Of a stretch of 64,000 nt of DNA, positions 46,676-60,700 are shown in pieces. The position numbers and the translations under genes are program-made. The stretch is taken from positions 434,001 to 498,000 of the forward strand of contig VICG01000011.1 of NCBI GenBank assembly GCA_008692225.1. Direction: 5' to 3'. The stretch's first letter is position 1. Each line of letters begins with the position of its first letter. The notes under the pieces are model-generated. The model was not told the DNA's origin. It saw nothing but the letters and a program-made list of their open reading frames with translations, and made no database searches. Source of the DNA: Monilinia fructicola. Taxonomy: Eukaryota > Ascomycota > Leotiomycetes > Helotiales > Sclerotiniaceae.

Positions 46676-49600
46676 TCAGACGTTTGAAGACTCGTATGCT
46701 TCACTGTAGTAGTCGTCTGCTTCAGCGGTAGCCTGCATTGACTGAGCCTTTAGAGCCCGTGTCAAAGCATCCTCTTCGGAGTCTTCCAGGTTTGCGTAAT
46801 CCTCCACAGCCGGCTCTCCCATGTCCTCTCGATTTGCATCCCTTTGAGTCTCAGAGTCATCAAACACCCCAGGTCCGTCTATATCTATATTAATATCTCC
46901 TTTTTTGAGTAGGTCCAGTATTTCTGATCCGTCAAGAGTCTCGTAATCCGCAATGATGTCAATTGGATTGCCGTCTTCGTCCTCAACAACATGACCCAGA
47001 GCCGACATTTGACTATGATCACCAAGAGCCTTACAAGTTCCTGCAATTAGGAAGTTTTTTCTCATTTGCTTCAATGCAAGACGTACATCGACGCTACGTC
47101 TCATAATCTCTCTCCGAAAATGCGTTTCTTTTGTTTGACCGATTCGGTAGATCCGAGCATTTGCTTGCGTTTCTACGGCTTGATTCCACCAAACTATATA
47201 AACATAGGTCAGCATGCTGGCCTTCAAACAAGTAACACGGCCGAATATAGATGTTGCGTGGTTCGGCTTGGGGGGGGGGGGTTATTCATGATGCTTACGA
47301 TCACTGTTATAGTGTTAGCCATCTTCCTGGAAAGCCTAACCAGAAAACTTACACCATAATTGCTCTATTAGCACAGGTTATATTCAGTCCCACACTTCCA
47401 ACTTGTAAGCCCATGATCCTATATTATCTATCAGCAAACATACCAACTAAAAGCTCAAAGAGAAGTTCCTAACACATACATTACTGTGACTTCTGGCATA
47501 TTCGTGAATGTTTTCATAGCCTGGGCGCGCGGCTTTTTGCACATGTCACCCTTAAATCGTATCAGACTTGTCCAAAATTTATTATGGCGTGACTTACGGT
47601 GTAATATACAAAGTGAAAGTTCTCTTCCACAAGCATCATCCCGATGAGTAACATCATGGTTTTCCACTGAACAAAGATAATAGTTTTATCTGATGGTTCT
47701 TGTGCTCTCCAGTTGAGAAGCATGCTTCGAATGGCCTCTAGCTTTGTACTTTCTGGCAAAGTGAATTTTCCAGCATCCACATCTTCTAGCCATTCGGATC
47801 TAGTTCCTAGAGTGGGCACATATCGATTTTCATCTCTTCCCATTATTTGTTTGGACGATCTTTCTTTCGGGTCGCTTTTCACATTCTTGAGCCGGTCAAA
47901 TTCGAAGGTCCCGGCACACAATAGCGCTGGGCAGTGCATTTTACCATCCTTTTTAAGGTCAATAACATGACTAGTGGGTACATCGTGGGATAATCGGGTT
48001 CGAACTTACATCAACCTGTTCTGTGGCAGCTTGAGCAGCACAATACTGATCAATGCACGGTCTGCAAAAGATATGGCGATTTTTGCAGGTGCGAACCTGC
48101 TGCGCATCCTCAATTTCCACTTCATTGCAAAGACCACACTCATCGGTATCTTCAAACCTAAAAGACTTAGGATTCTCGCGACCACACTCGAGATCCCTGA
48201 TCCAAAGGTCCATTCCTAGGAATCATTAGATATGGAAATGAAAAGAAGCGGTATACATACGACGGTGCAATGCAACGTCAGCACCTCCCATCCGCTCTTG
48301 GATATCCTTAAGCTCCTCAATGTCAAACATGATCTGATATATATAAGCCTGGAACAAATTTCGAGTCAATAACTGTCACAACAGGACTGACCTTCATTTG
48401 AGGCTCAATAATCAAAGGATGAGCGATGAATCTAGATTGATAGTCAGAAGAATACCTGTAATGATAATCAAAACCTTACTGTCGAAGTCTAAGAACAGCC
48501 ACAATGGAATACTGCATGTTCTTCCGAGGATCTTCGTCTTCCAAACCTTGTACTATGAGGCCACGAAATCGCTCCTCGACTGCTTGATAAAGAATTTCAG
48601 TTGCTTTGTTGAAGCATATCAAATTGTTCTTCTTCGTGAAGGGGGGGAGTTTCACGATCTCTTTCCCAAGGACCCTATCGTTCATTGTACGTCTAGCATC
48701 AGGTTAGTCATACCCAAACTTTTAGGTCTGATGCGACATCAAAATCTGGTTTACACACCTCACAATAATCCTTCCTAGAGTCTCGTTCATTCGCTTGTCA
48801 CATTCATCCTAAAACTTTTGTCAGAATGTGAGTGTGGTGTCAGGGAAATGAAGGCACGAACATTATCTTCCTCGCAAAATTCCTGTGTGAACCTGCACAG
48901 TTGTTAATTGTGTACTTTTTTTTGGGCAATTTGACTTACATGTAAAGGTTTGGTATTGCTGGGTCTTTGACAAAGCGAAAGTAGGGATATAGTTCTGATT
49001 TTTGTGTCAGCTATTTTAGTATATTAATCTCTATCATATTTTACCTTCACGACGATTCATCATAGGTGTCTATCACGTTAATATAAAAGGGAATTCCTTT
49101 CGAGGATAGAATTTCTTACACCGCTCATAGCCCACCTGAATTTGCCCAATAAAGCATTTGCTGCATGACTTGTGCGGACAGCCTCATTTTTTATGTTTTG
49201 CTGCGTGTGTTAGATGCACGGTAGAGATTGTGCAAAGAGATGATGAGGTACATACTGCTTCATCAAGAACCACCTGTACGCCGTGTCATTAAGTGGAAAA
49301 AAACCTTCTAGCGTATGAACTTACTCTGTACCAATTAATGTTATGCAAAACTCCACCCTGCTTCTCACGTTGTTTCTCAATCCAGTCTTCAACTGCCGTT
49401 GCACATATCGGTGCTTGATTGCCTTTGCTCGATGCTAGCTTTCTCAAGCCTCGCAGAACCTTATTATCTGGCCAGGGGCAGCTCATTCTCACCTGTTGAT
49501 AGGAAGTAAGCACAATATCTGCACCCATCAAGTTTGCCTTCTTGAGTCTCAATTTCCTTTGAAAACCTGGACATTCTGGTATTTGTCATCCTCCAGGTGT

Positions 49601-50979
49601 TTCTCGATCTCAGATTCCCATTGATCGATCTAGATTAAGTTAGCAGATGGCAATCTTTCCCTACAAAATAAGCAGAGATTTACAATGCAAGCAGGAGAAA
49701 CAATCAGTGTAGGTCCAATTTTCTTTTTGATTGCATCTTTAGGCCTGGGATTTGCAACAATAGCCTTCCGATGAACGTTAGCATTGAAACCCCATAGATA
49801 AATAGCCTTGCCTTACGGCTAGCATCTCGATTGTCTTGCCTAGCCCCATTGCGTCGGCATTGATTCCTCCCTTGGGTCCTTCGATAGAAAACTCACGACC
49901 CATCATCCAATGCACGCCGAGCAATTGATGATGCCATAGAGCTGTATTCTGAATTCAGTTTACCGACATAGACTAAAGGGATAGCAGTACTCACAAGTTT
50001 TCATGCCTTTGAGAAGCCATGTTGTCTTGTGAAGACTTTTATCATGCTCAGGTATCACAATCTTTATCTTATCACGTCCAAACCCTTTGCTGGCATCTTC
50101 CAATGAAGTGGAGTCCCTTCGGCATTCTTCAGGTAGGTCAAGACCGGAGAGCAGCTTAAACCACATGCTATTGTTGGATGCATCAATGTAGTTCGTCGGT
50201 TCTCCATCACGCTCCGAATTATTTCCAGCAAGAGGATCATGATTCTTCATGCTTTCCAATTTGGCTTCTGCACCATCTTTTGCAAAGGTACGGCGGCTTC
50301 GTGACTTGAGGATTTTTGTTTGAGTGGTATGAAAACGCTCCCACCATTCTTCGGCACACTTCGTCGGCTTTTGGTGAGTCTTCTTCGTCGTCTTCGTCGC
50401 CTTTGTTCGAGACGGTGAAGCTTGAGATGATTCAGGGAGATTTTTCTGGTCACTTTCATCTTCGCTGGAGCTACTTTCTTCTAGATCTTCGGAGTCTCTT
50501 CCACCATTGGAAGAGTCTTCGACAGATTCCACCCCTGGTGGTGGTCCAAAACGAGTGGATTGTTCGCCAAGAAATGGGCTATTATCATCTAGATACTTGA
50601 GACGTTTTGCAGAATTGGGAGACTGTCTTACAAATGGCATGTTATCGTCGCTCGAGAAGTTTGTCTTTGGTCGAGTATCACCCTCGTTTTCTTCACCACT
50701 CTCCCCAAACTCATCGTCAGGACTTCGTCGTTTGACTGATGTTCGCGGTGTATATAACTTTCGCGACGGAAACCATGTAGCTGTATCACTTTCCTCTACC
50801 CTATCCTCTCCAGCTCTGGCAGGGGTATTAGAAGTGCTTTCTCTGCCAGCGTTTGCCAACTTTTTTCCCGGAGGCATGGTTGCAGATATACGTTGTGCTT
50901 CTTTGCCAGACAAAATTTCTTGGTCTGGCAGAAAGGTAGGTTTTGTAGCCAACCTGTGTCGTTTGGAGCCTGGATCCAT
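46676..50979 (-). CDS. SNF2-family DNA-dependent ATPase with inserted RING finger (Rad5/Rad16/HLTF-like)
   Basis: A many-exon gene; the first exon (from 50979 to about 49997) encodes a disordered acidic/Ser-rich region, joined through a TACAG acceptor to HHQLLGVHWMM. Motif I is ADAMGLGKTIEM (about 49830-49870), Ia-like TLIVSPACI, then LTSYQQV, motif II VVLDEA (about 49265) completed by Gln in the next exon, and FRWAMSG. A C3HC4 RING lies between the helicase halves: CGLCNE, CKNRHIFCRPCIDQYC (about 48040-48150) and CPALLC after an intron. The second RecA half has TIIFVQWK, GLQVGSVGLN-type sequence, and motif VI IYRIGQTKE (about 47130-47170). The C-terminus is acidic. The helicase-RING-helicase order is that of Rad5/Rad16/HLTF proteins, which act in DNA repair and as ubiquitin ligases. 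A single base appears missing at 49562-49565 (A4), between the VFK and RLKKANLMGAD segments. Exon borders are approximate. Confidence 0.88.
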
Positions 50980-52738
50980 GATTGCAATGTTTTTAATGAA
51001 GTATAGGGACGATTCCAGGAATGCAAGTGATGATGGTGAGGCAGTCTTGAAAAGTTTCTCGGTGTCAGATCATAGGTTGATCGATGGAAATAAAGATCAG
51101 AAAGTGACGATTGATAGAGTGTGAAGAGATAAAGTAGGAACCTAGGATGCAAGATCGGCGTGACTTGAATTTGCAAAACTGTAGAAACTCGTGTTTAGGG
51201 CGTATGATGAGCCAAATAGGTTGAATACGCAAGTAAGCTCTTGCAAGAGGCCGTGGAAGTTGTTTGTCCTCAAAATGGAGTAGAAGTAAAGCTGAGGGTT
51301 GAATTTAAGATCAAGGATGGGGAACTAAAGTTTGAAACTTCAAACGTGAAACTTGAAAGATATTGAGGTCGAGTGGATTCGAGGGAATAAAAACAGTCTC
51401 GAAGCTTCTTACTGACAAATATCAAACAGTAATATAGACGCAGAAAGGTGTATAATTCTTCGCATAGTTTCTACCCAAGCAAAACCATTCTTCACGCACG
51501 TAGAATAGAAAGTGAAGCAATGTTCTCACATTCACAACGCTCACAACAGGCACGAAACTTCCACCATAAGGAGCTCAAAGAAATGCAAAACCAGCTTTTC
51601 AAACTCAAAACGCTGGAATACAATCGCAAAGATAGATACTGATATACGACTGATGCTCTGCACTTGCAACTGAAAAGCCGATAGAGTCTCTTGAATATTC
51701 ATCTCAATTCGCACAAGTGCTCGACTATGCTTCTCGATTCCCCGGCCAACCCAGTGTCGGCAACCACCATAGTAAAGCCTAATATCATGCAGCAATATTC
51801 CCACAAATACACATCGCTCCCTTCCCCTGCCCTGCCCTCCCCTCCTTCGATCCATCACCCAAAATCCCCTCCCTACACATGCATCCATAAAATCTCCCAA
51901 CCAAACCCGCCGCCACCTCACCACACGCGTGAAAAGTCTCACCTGCAGACTTCACACCGAAGCCAAAAAACCCCCCCTAAGAGAGTTCACAAGCTATAAC
52001 GATGTCACAGAAAAAACAAAGAGATGAACGACCTTGAATGATCGACCATTCACGCAGTAATATACGATGTATGAAGTTCATCGTCGAAGATCCGTGCGTC
52101 TCTCACTAGAACTACCTAGTATCTAACATCCACACCGATCACAGGGTTTTTGTTCATCTAAATCTCTTTCTTCTACGGCTAATGATACACCTTGAGCTTA
52201 TGCTAGAATCAAAAGATGCCGAAGCGTATAACCTTATTCTAGATCCACACCCAATCGGTAATTCTAGCAAAATAATCGTACCTGCCATCGCCGTTGGCCC
52301 GAATCTTCTACTTGAATCATCTGCTCATATATTACATCAGAAACTTGCATCTCAAGAAGAAACAAACAAGTAAAAAAATCAGTCAAAGATTTCACTACTT
52401 TCATCTAGAGTAATTCCATAAGTCACTTGACCTTATTTGCTACAAATGCTGTTGCTTTCCGCTAGTTATATGCATATATCCACAAAACATCATCAGCTTT
52501 GTTCTTTTAGACGCTGATGTAAAGTATTGAATATATTTCGTTGCAAGCTTTTAGCATGCGATGCTCAGAAACTGATATCTTCGCCCAAATCAAGCATCGC
52601 ATCTATCAAAATACCATCGAATATCAAAGTGGTTGCTCTATTTTCTCTCCCTTTCTCTTCTTCCTTTCTCTCTCAAATTTACTCAGCATGACTTTCTTCC
52701 CATTCGCCTCACTTCCCTCCTCCCAGCTAATTCCTCCC
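50980..52738. other. Intergenic, no gene recognised
   Basis: The first 200-300 bases probably hold the SNF2 gene's promoter and leader. Segment 51800-51900 is C-rich, and its coding-like frames on both strands are mutual shadows. No conserved motif is seen. Confidence 0.5.
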
Positions 52739-55700
52739 TCACACAGCCTGATATAAATTCAATCTCGCACTTCCCCCACAATACTCCGTCCCATTCCCCT
52801 TACAAACCAGATGGCAGCCCGTCGCACTTGGTGTTATACCTACTTGAAGTGTCGCGCCTGCATTCAAAGTGTTACCGCAGTAACATTCATCACCTAAAAT
52901 TGCAAGGTAATTAGTATCCGAATTTTTTTTATCTGCCGCCCCAGTCAAGATCTCTTTCCCGTTTTCAGCTAATGAAATTTAGAAGCCTGCTCACCATATT
53001 CAACTCCAAAATAATTCCACGCTCTACAAGCAGCCGAACAAGCTTCCACGCTGTTATTCGCTCCTGGGATTGGGTTCTCTAGACCACTCAATGCGCGACC
53101 AGTTGTAGATTCACTATAGCAACCTAGATAATTCCATTCTGTTAAGTTCGTAACCGTGATTGGTCCTATCGGAGTTGGTGTTGAGATTGTGCCGTTAAAT
53201 TGATACATGTTGAGCCTTAAGCCACCTGTTTCGTAGAATTAGTATACTCATTTCGTCGTTTATTGAAGAATAGAAATGTTACCACCGCAGTATTCACTAG
53301 CATTCCCAGAACACGGCATATCACATCCATTTACACTAGGAAGTATGCTTGCTTGAAGAACGGATCCAGAGTTTATAGTTGCGCCGCAATAGCATCTACA
53401 GGTTCAGTTGTCAGCCAAGAAATGTGATGGGGGATATGATACTAACTCATTTGAGTATTCCATTCCAAAATATTGAAATGCAGAACAACTTGTTTTGCAA
53501 GATTCGATTGTGAAACCTCCAGTTGGCGGCGTGGGCTGTGATCCAGAGAGAGCACGACCTGTGGTTGCTTCGCTGTAGCATCCTAGATAATTATAATTTG
53601 GGACGTTGGCTACTGTGATTGGGCCTGTGGGTGTGGGGGTAACTGATGAGGTTGAAGAAGTTAAAGTTGAGGACGATGAAGCTGAAGTAGAGCTACTCGA
53701 GCTAGATGCAGATATACTTGTACTGGTTGATGTTGTGGATTGCGACGCAGGAGTTATGGTTTTCAGCATATAAACATCAAGTCTTCCAGGTCCCCCACAG
53801 TATTCTTTTGTGTTACCCTTGCAAAGCATTGAACATCCATTTAGATTTGGAGAACTGCTCGTTTCATTAACCGAGCCGACACCCAGGGTGTTTCCGCAAT
53901 AACATTCGTTGGCGTACTCCATACCAAAATATTTAAATCCCTTGCAACTAGCTGCGCATAACTCGATTGTAAATCCCGTTGAAGGCGCTGGGGGACTTGA
54001 ACCTCCTAAAGCACGACCATTTGTTGCTTCGCTGTAACATCCCTGGTAATTGTAATTGCCGACACTATCTATTGTTTTGGGACCATATAAAGCTGGATCA
54101 GCTCCAGCTATATATTCTATGGGGTTATAGAAGACCGAAATATAACCTGTTCCACCGCATGCATCATTTAGATCTCCCGGGCAGGCAAAATTGCATAACG
54201 TATCAGTAAGATCTTGTGCAGCTAGTGGTGGAGGAGTATTTCCACAGTAACATTGACTTGTATATTCTGTACCAGCAAAGGTGTATTGCGCGAGTCCATA
54301 ACATGCTTCTTGGCACATGTTATTATCATTGGCAGTAATATTGGGAGTATAGCCTTCATTAGGGAAAAGACGAGGCCCGTTTGTAGATTCTTTGAAACAT
54401 CCAAGATAGTTGTAGATGGTCTCTCCAGTTGTAGAGTTTATAGGGCCAACTTTCTTCGAGATGACCGTACCAGTAATTTCAATAACATGGACTCCCCAAT
54501 TAACATCATCTGTATTCAAAGTCCAAGTATTGTTAAGTAAAAGATCTGGCTTGTTGTATTCTTCCACGTTGGCCGATAAAATAACAGTCCCATATGCACA
54601 ATCATTGACTGCAATTTGTTGTGATTCGTGTAGTTCTGCAGGGTCACTGATATGAAAGACGCCATTTGGTGGCTTGCTCTTACTAATCTCCAATGATGAC
54701 CCCCCAATATTACATATTCTTATCTGCTGGGAAGAAGAACTCCCAGGTGCAACTCTTCCAAAATCCATAAGAAGATTAGCCTGAGGAAGCCATCCACCTT
54801 CCACGTTGCTGATTGAGAAATTTGTTATCGGGGCCGTCGAGGCAATCCCCTCCAAGATGATATTGACTGACCCTCCATCGGACCAAACTTGCCAGTAGGA
54901 GTTATATGATCCAGTTCCATTTTTTGGGTCAAATGAAGATTGTATAGATATCTGCGAACTTGGGGCAATTTGACTTCCTATGGCTGGGAGCCCTACTGCG
55001 GTAAAATCTCCAAATCCAAGATCCCAGGTCCCATTTATCACGGTACTGTTAATAAAAGTTGGACTATCATCCAACTCGTCCGCGGTGTATGCATATCCTT
55101 TGATCGTCATAGCCATTAACCCTTTATTCGATATCGTAAATATGGCTGATTGAGGGTTTATATCACTCCCATTTGTGATAATGATTCCACCATAATCCAC
55201 AGTGGTAGGAGCAATTGCGAGAAAAGGATTTGATGAAACTTCAGTACCAGTCAAACTTATCGGATACAGAGTAGCGTAACCGGCGACTGCATTTGTTGTT
55301 AAAATCGTCAGAGGGGTGCTTTTGATACCGGGAGATACATTTCCGAAAGATGTATTCGCCGCAGGTCCAACTTGAACATTGGTCAAGTCCCACGTAACAG
55401 GGAATGTGAATGTGGCACCGGCTTTCAAGGGACCAATGGGAAGGGTTGAATTGTCCACGGAGAAATATCCATTTCCAACAGTCGCGCCGTTTATCGAAGT
55501 AATCGCAATATTGGCAGTGCAATCAACGGCTTGAATTGACTTTCCTCCAAGAGCTACGATACCAAAATCGACAGGAGAAGTACATTTCACTAGAATGTTC
55601 GATTAATGCATATCGCTTCAGATAACCAAACAGACAGGGCACAAAAAGAGAGAAATACTTACAAGGGAGGTTGACAGGTGCTCCAAGACAGTAAAGAACA

Positions 55701-57719
55701 CCATTGGAGTCTGTCGTGTAAACTCGGCCATCACCAAATGCTGGACGTTGAAATTTGTTCGCGCCTCCAATTTGTGGTATCTTAATCTTCTGCAATACGC
55801 CATTTTGAGGTACAGCATACCATGCGCGGAGACCAGCATCAGGATCTGTCATCCAAAGAATCGCGGTACCGATTTGGTTATTGAAGCTAGTAATAGTTGG
55901 AATTCCCACTCCAACACGACCTGCAGATATCTCATTTGTCTGGCCAATCTTAGAAAAATTGGGGAATACCGGTAGACGTAAAAGTGAGCTGATATACTGA
56001 CGTTGCCAAACCAACTGGAGTACAGTAAATAAAACCGCCTTCGAGAGGATAGGAACCACATGCTCCAAAAACCGCTGCGCTCGTAACAATAGTTTGCAGA
56101 ATGTTATCCGTCTGCCCGGGTCCTAACTTGTATCCTCCGAGGTTGTTCGCATTGAGAATATAAATCTTTCCATTTTTACCAGCTGTGACAGCCATTTTAT
56201 TCACACCTGTACCTTTGAAAACTGTGGGTTCGAGTAGAACAATACCTCCACTACCAAAATCTTGATCACCAGCATCCATGTTCTGATAGTCATAGGGCTG
56301 AAAATAATCCGACACGGTTATCACGCCAGTTGTGTCTATAGCTAGATTAATAGTTGCTTCTCCAAGAGTTTGACACCCACTCGAGCCAGAAGCTGGAGTC
56401 CCCTGATTTTGATGAGCCTGAAATCTTTAGTGTGCTGCAATGACTTCTGGAAAATTTTATACTGACACCACCATTTCCGGACACAGTGAAGATCCTAGCT
56501 CCATCAGTTGCCAACCCCATGCCACTCATCCATATTCCACCTTCTCCACCGCCTCCTCCCTGGAGAATAACATTCGTTTGCGGAACAAGTGGTCCGCTTT
56601 CAACTGCCCAGTTTGTGATAATCTTGGCTTTGTTAATGTCAATGCCCATCACAAGACCGGTATAATTGAATAAATCGCAATGGCCTCCAAAAGCGCCATA
56701 TACCACACTACCAATCTGTGTCAACGAAGGGCGTTGTAAAATAACTCCTCCAATAAAGTACTTTTGAGGGTCATTATCTGCAATAGTACCATCAATCAGT
56801 ATGGGTGGAAACACGTCAATTAATGTATTGATATTGACTGCATGGAAATAATAAACGCCATTTGCCGTTCCAGTATTTCCTGCAACTCGAAAATTTGGAA
56901 TGTAAGTCTTTGCAAAGAAATATACTATATCAGTAGCAGGGTCAATGACGGGTGTGCCTATAGCTTGGTTAGTGGGCGTGCAAGATCAGACAATCACTAT
57001 TGCTTACCTATAATTCCAATATAATTTGGAATATCTCATACAGTATCAGCAGAGTGAGATTCAATTTTCCTTTTACATACTTACCTGTACAGCCTATATC
57101 AGATTGTAAGAATGGGGTATGGACTTGTCTTGAATTTATCAAAACTCCGGTTTCCGCATTGAGGGTTCTGATATAGTTTTGGCTGGATGCAAGAAATAAT
57201 AATTGAGGACCTCCCGTAAGTGGTGTATATGTTAATGGTTTGGCATAGAACTGCTTTCATCAGCAAAATTGCTCATGCTTTGTGTTGAGTGTAACCCCAT
57301 GCCCAGACAACACATCACAAATGCAGTGCCCAATGATGAACTGTTGAGCGAAGTAAAGAGTATTCTTCGTATTCTCTGGTTGTTTGACTTGTTTGTCTGT
57401 CATGCAGGATGTAGAAAACTTGGCATGCCGAGATCGGTATATAAAAATGATGTAATTACCAACCTGTTCTTGAAAATTAAAAGCGACTTTCCACAGCTGT
57501 CCAAATGATGAACTATCAACAATTCCCGGGTCCATGTTGTGATTAGATCTAAATGTTAATCAGTCTTATCCTTCTGATGCAAAACAAAGTACTTACAAAT
57601 ATCCTGTTTGCTGCGGATCTGCATCTCTATACTCGTCAGTAGATGACAGACTCTGAACCAAGACATTAAGAAGCATCCCAGCAGTCAGCAAGGTAATGTT
57701 GAGATGAGATAATATCATG
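52739..57719 (-). CDS. Secreted PQQ-like beta-propeller / Ig-like / four-WSC-domain protein, one apparent frameshift
   Basis: The gene starts at the ATG at 57719 with a signal peptide (MILSHLNITLLTAGMLL) and ends at LNLYQAV, stop 52739-52741. The first ~520 residues contain recurring propeller phrases (LWKVAFNF, GPQLLFLASSQNYIRTLN, IGTPVIDPATDIVYF, GGVILQRPSL, DGRVYTTDSNGVLYCLG). Residues after KCTSPVDFG and again around LLMDFGRVAPGSSSSQQI resemble Ig-like 'choice-of-anchor' or ASPM/Hydin repeats. Four WSC domains follow: YNYLGCFKES, YNYQGCYSEATNGRALGG, YNYLGCYSEATTGRALSG and WNYLGCYSESTTGRALSG, each with ECYCGN-type and EYCGG cysteines; a Ser/Thr-rich linker (53650-53755) separates the second and third. 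No membrane helix or GPI signal follows, so it is probably secreted or cell-wall bound through carbohydrate. One extra A/T at 55954-55958 must be removed to join GIPQF to SKIGQTNEIS. Exon borders are approximate. Confidence 0.85.
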
Positions 57720-60700
57720 ATGGCTAATTGTTTCGGGAAATTCTTCTGAGCTGAAGATAATCGACTCGCTATATGCGATAAGATTAAAAGGGATATGCCC
57801 TTTTGTCGTCTAAAAGATCATTCAATACATCAACAATAAAAACGGATGTATGAATATTTGAGATGGAAGCACTTTGATTGTTAAGTAGGTGAACGGAGAT
57901 TTAGTTGGTATTTTGCAGAGAGTTGAGACTTCGATGCAAGCCATATTGACTCTTTCATATTTCCACTCAAAATTCAAATACCAAAAGATAATAGGCATAT
58001 CTTGCAATCGGGGAAGCTGCGAACCATGCAGGCAGGAATTGGCAGGTACGTTGAGAACCTATCACGTCTTCATAACTTTAAGAAAGGCTACCTGCATCGG
58101 TTTCCGTAGTGATGAGAAAGCACGTCGCTAGCAAACTTTTAGATCCTGCATAAGATCACGAATTACAGCGAATGTAGAAACTCTACTAGTAGGTCCAGGA
58201 CATTTATCAAGAACTTTCTCAATAAATACAAAGTTCTATCCTGAGCGGGTTTGTTCTCCCCGACTCCTTGGAAATCTTTTCCAAGGCAATGTGGTAAATC
58301 CAATGGATACATCAAGATTTCCAAATCTTTGTTACTCTTGTGGAAAGGTAGAGTGAGAGTGCTATATATGTTTAAGAAGTACATTTGCTAGCACATCAAG
58401 GTCAACTGATGTCTTGAAATACAATTCTGATGCTTCTGAGATGGAAAAGACGTGTTAGAAGTACCAGGTGCAGAACAATTCTGGTACCACATTTGGAAGA
58501 AGGTATGAAACCGTGGACGATATTGCAGATGGCATGGAGCAAACCAGACTTTGTAAGCAGTTCATCATATGAGATGCAATGAGATGATGCGGAATAGGAT
58601 GTGATGGGATGTGATAATATAATAGATTCATGTTATTCAGTTGATCTCTGTAGTCATGAAATGGTTTGAGAGAAAAGAAGTGTTGAAGCTGGAGACTTTG
58701 GATGTTCCCAAGAAGGAAAAGTTGAAACTAAACTACCGATGATGCAGCACGGTCCACCAGTCCAAATGTAGTTAGAAGCATCAATTGGACAGGTATTAGT
58801 TCTATTGCGGCTTAGGTGGTATTAACCTTACCTCCCCAAGCAGAACTCACAACTATAACTCTTCTTACCTCTCTCTGCCTTTACTCTCTTAATCAACTAC
58901 AACTCGATATTTAATCGTTATAAAATCTTAAATGATTGTCAAGTCATTGTATTATATCTTTGACGTTCTCAAATTACAATTACTTGAGCAATAACTAGGT
59001 ACCTAGGGAACTGTGCTGCTTACACGCTTTACTCCAGACAGATACGTTGATTATCTTGATACTCGAACACTACTACTTCTCAATGGAGTCTTCTCCTCTT
59101 CTCCTCTTCACCTCATCAGAACTCTGTATGGAGCTCCGCGAATCTTCTAATATGTCCCTACACCAGATTACTATTTCATGGGCAATCCACTTCCTCTGCA
59201 CCATCCAATATTCTCGACACTACCATTCTTAACGTAGATCTCATGGGCGAACTCGCAATAAATGGCAAACTCAGTAGGCATGTCTTACTTGCCATATCTT
59301 GGGTAGAAACGTGGTGATATGTTTTGCGCAGAAATACTTAGATATATTTGGTGAAGGTGGAATGTTTCTTACTGACTCGCTGCGGGAGATTGTGGGGTAG
59401 TCCTAAAACTTGGCACAGTTGGAATGAGGGTTACTTATGTCTATCGCAACATGGCTATTGATGCATCTTTCGACATCATTCTCTGAGTGAAATCCAAGTG
59501 GGTCAGAGGCAAGTCTGGAATGAAAATATCAGAGACCTCAAAGCTGATATGACAGCTGTCACTACATATAAGCTAGGAAGCTAGGAAAGTCACCCTCTCA
59601 AAATCTTGGAGTTCGAAATTTGGGAGTCATGGAAGACTAGTTCGAGGATATAAAAGCTGGGAGGGGCACTGTTGCGACGAGTGTGAATAATAAAGAGGAG
59701 ATATTCATTGAGAGAGTTCATTGGTTAAGAATGAAAGATACCGAAAGCAAGGCTTTTACAGTAGACGGACGACAATATGGTCGAAACTCTCGAAACTCTG
59801 AGAAATTTGTGGAAGCCATAAAATGCCGGATGGATCACGAAGATCTGCTTACTGAGTTAACAAACAATGGTCTAGTAATGGAATTCACAACTCCATTTCC
59901 CACAAACAGATACACTTCTCGTTTGTATCTGAGTATCTTTCGGAGTTTATTCATTGAAAGCCCATCGACGGATGGCTTATGACGAAGAGGAAGACATAAA
60001 AAAATCAATGGGGGGAAGGCTTACTTTGAATACCTAGGTGTCTACCCAACTACCTACTGAACTCCGCCCTCTGCCACGTTTTGCGAGTGCAAACTCAACG
60101 CACGTATAATGACGAGCATGAGGATCTTTTGTTTAAGCTTCATTCTTCCTGCTTCATGCTTTCCTCTTCTAGATAATTATTTTTGTTGCATATCTTCATC
60201 GGAACACTTTTCTGCCGGAGAAATTGTGCGGGGGAATTCTCATCCGGAAGGATTTATTTAATGTCTTGGCGAAGCAGACTGCTGCACAACTGGCCTGATA
60301 ATTCGGCAATTCTTTTGGTCAGATCATTCTACGTATTTTATCCATGTCGTAGCATAATTATTTATCTTAAGTGATCTGGAAATGGTAATTACAACCGATA
60401 AATCGCTCTCGTTCTTATAACAATGTCACATCAAAGAAAGTCTTCTATCATATCGTCGTACGATCCTCTGCCGGCTCAGTAATTTTCCGCACTTCTCTGC
60501 CTACTTGTTCGTCATGATGCGATTTGAGTCTCTTTGCCATCTAAATATTTTCTGTGTCGTTTAGTATTGTTTGTATATGCACCCCTAGCGATGTATTACA
60601 TCCTCAAAATTGGATACGCGCCCAGGACTTTGGGGAGCTCTGATCTCTGCTTGATATTTGCATACTTCAATTCAATAATGGAGTCTAAATTGCATTCGAT

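Noticed and set aside
59683..59982. 99-codon plus-strand frame
   Set aside because: No known motif and no neighbour context; kept only as a note in the spacer entry.
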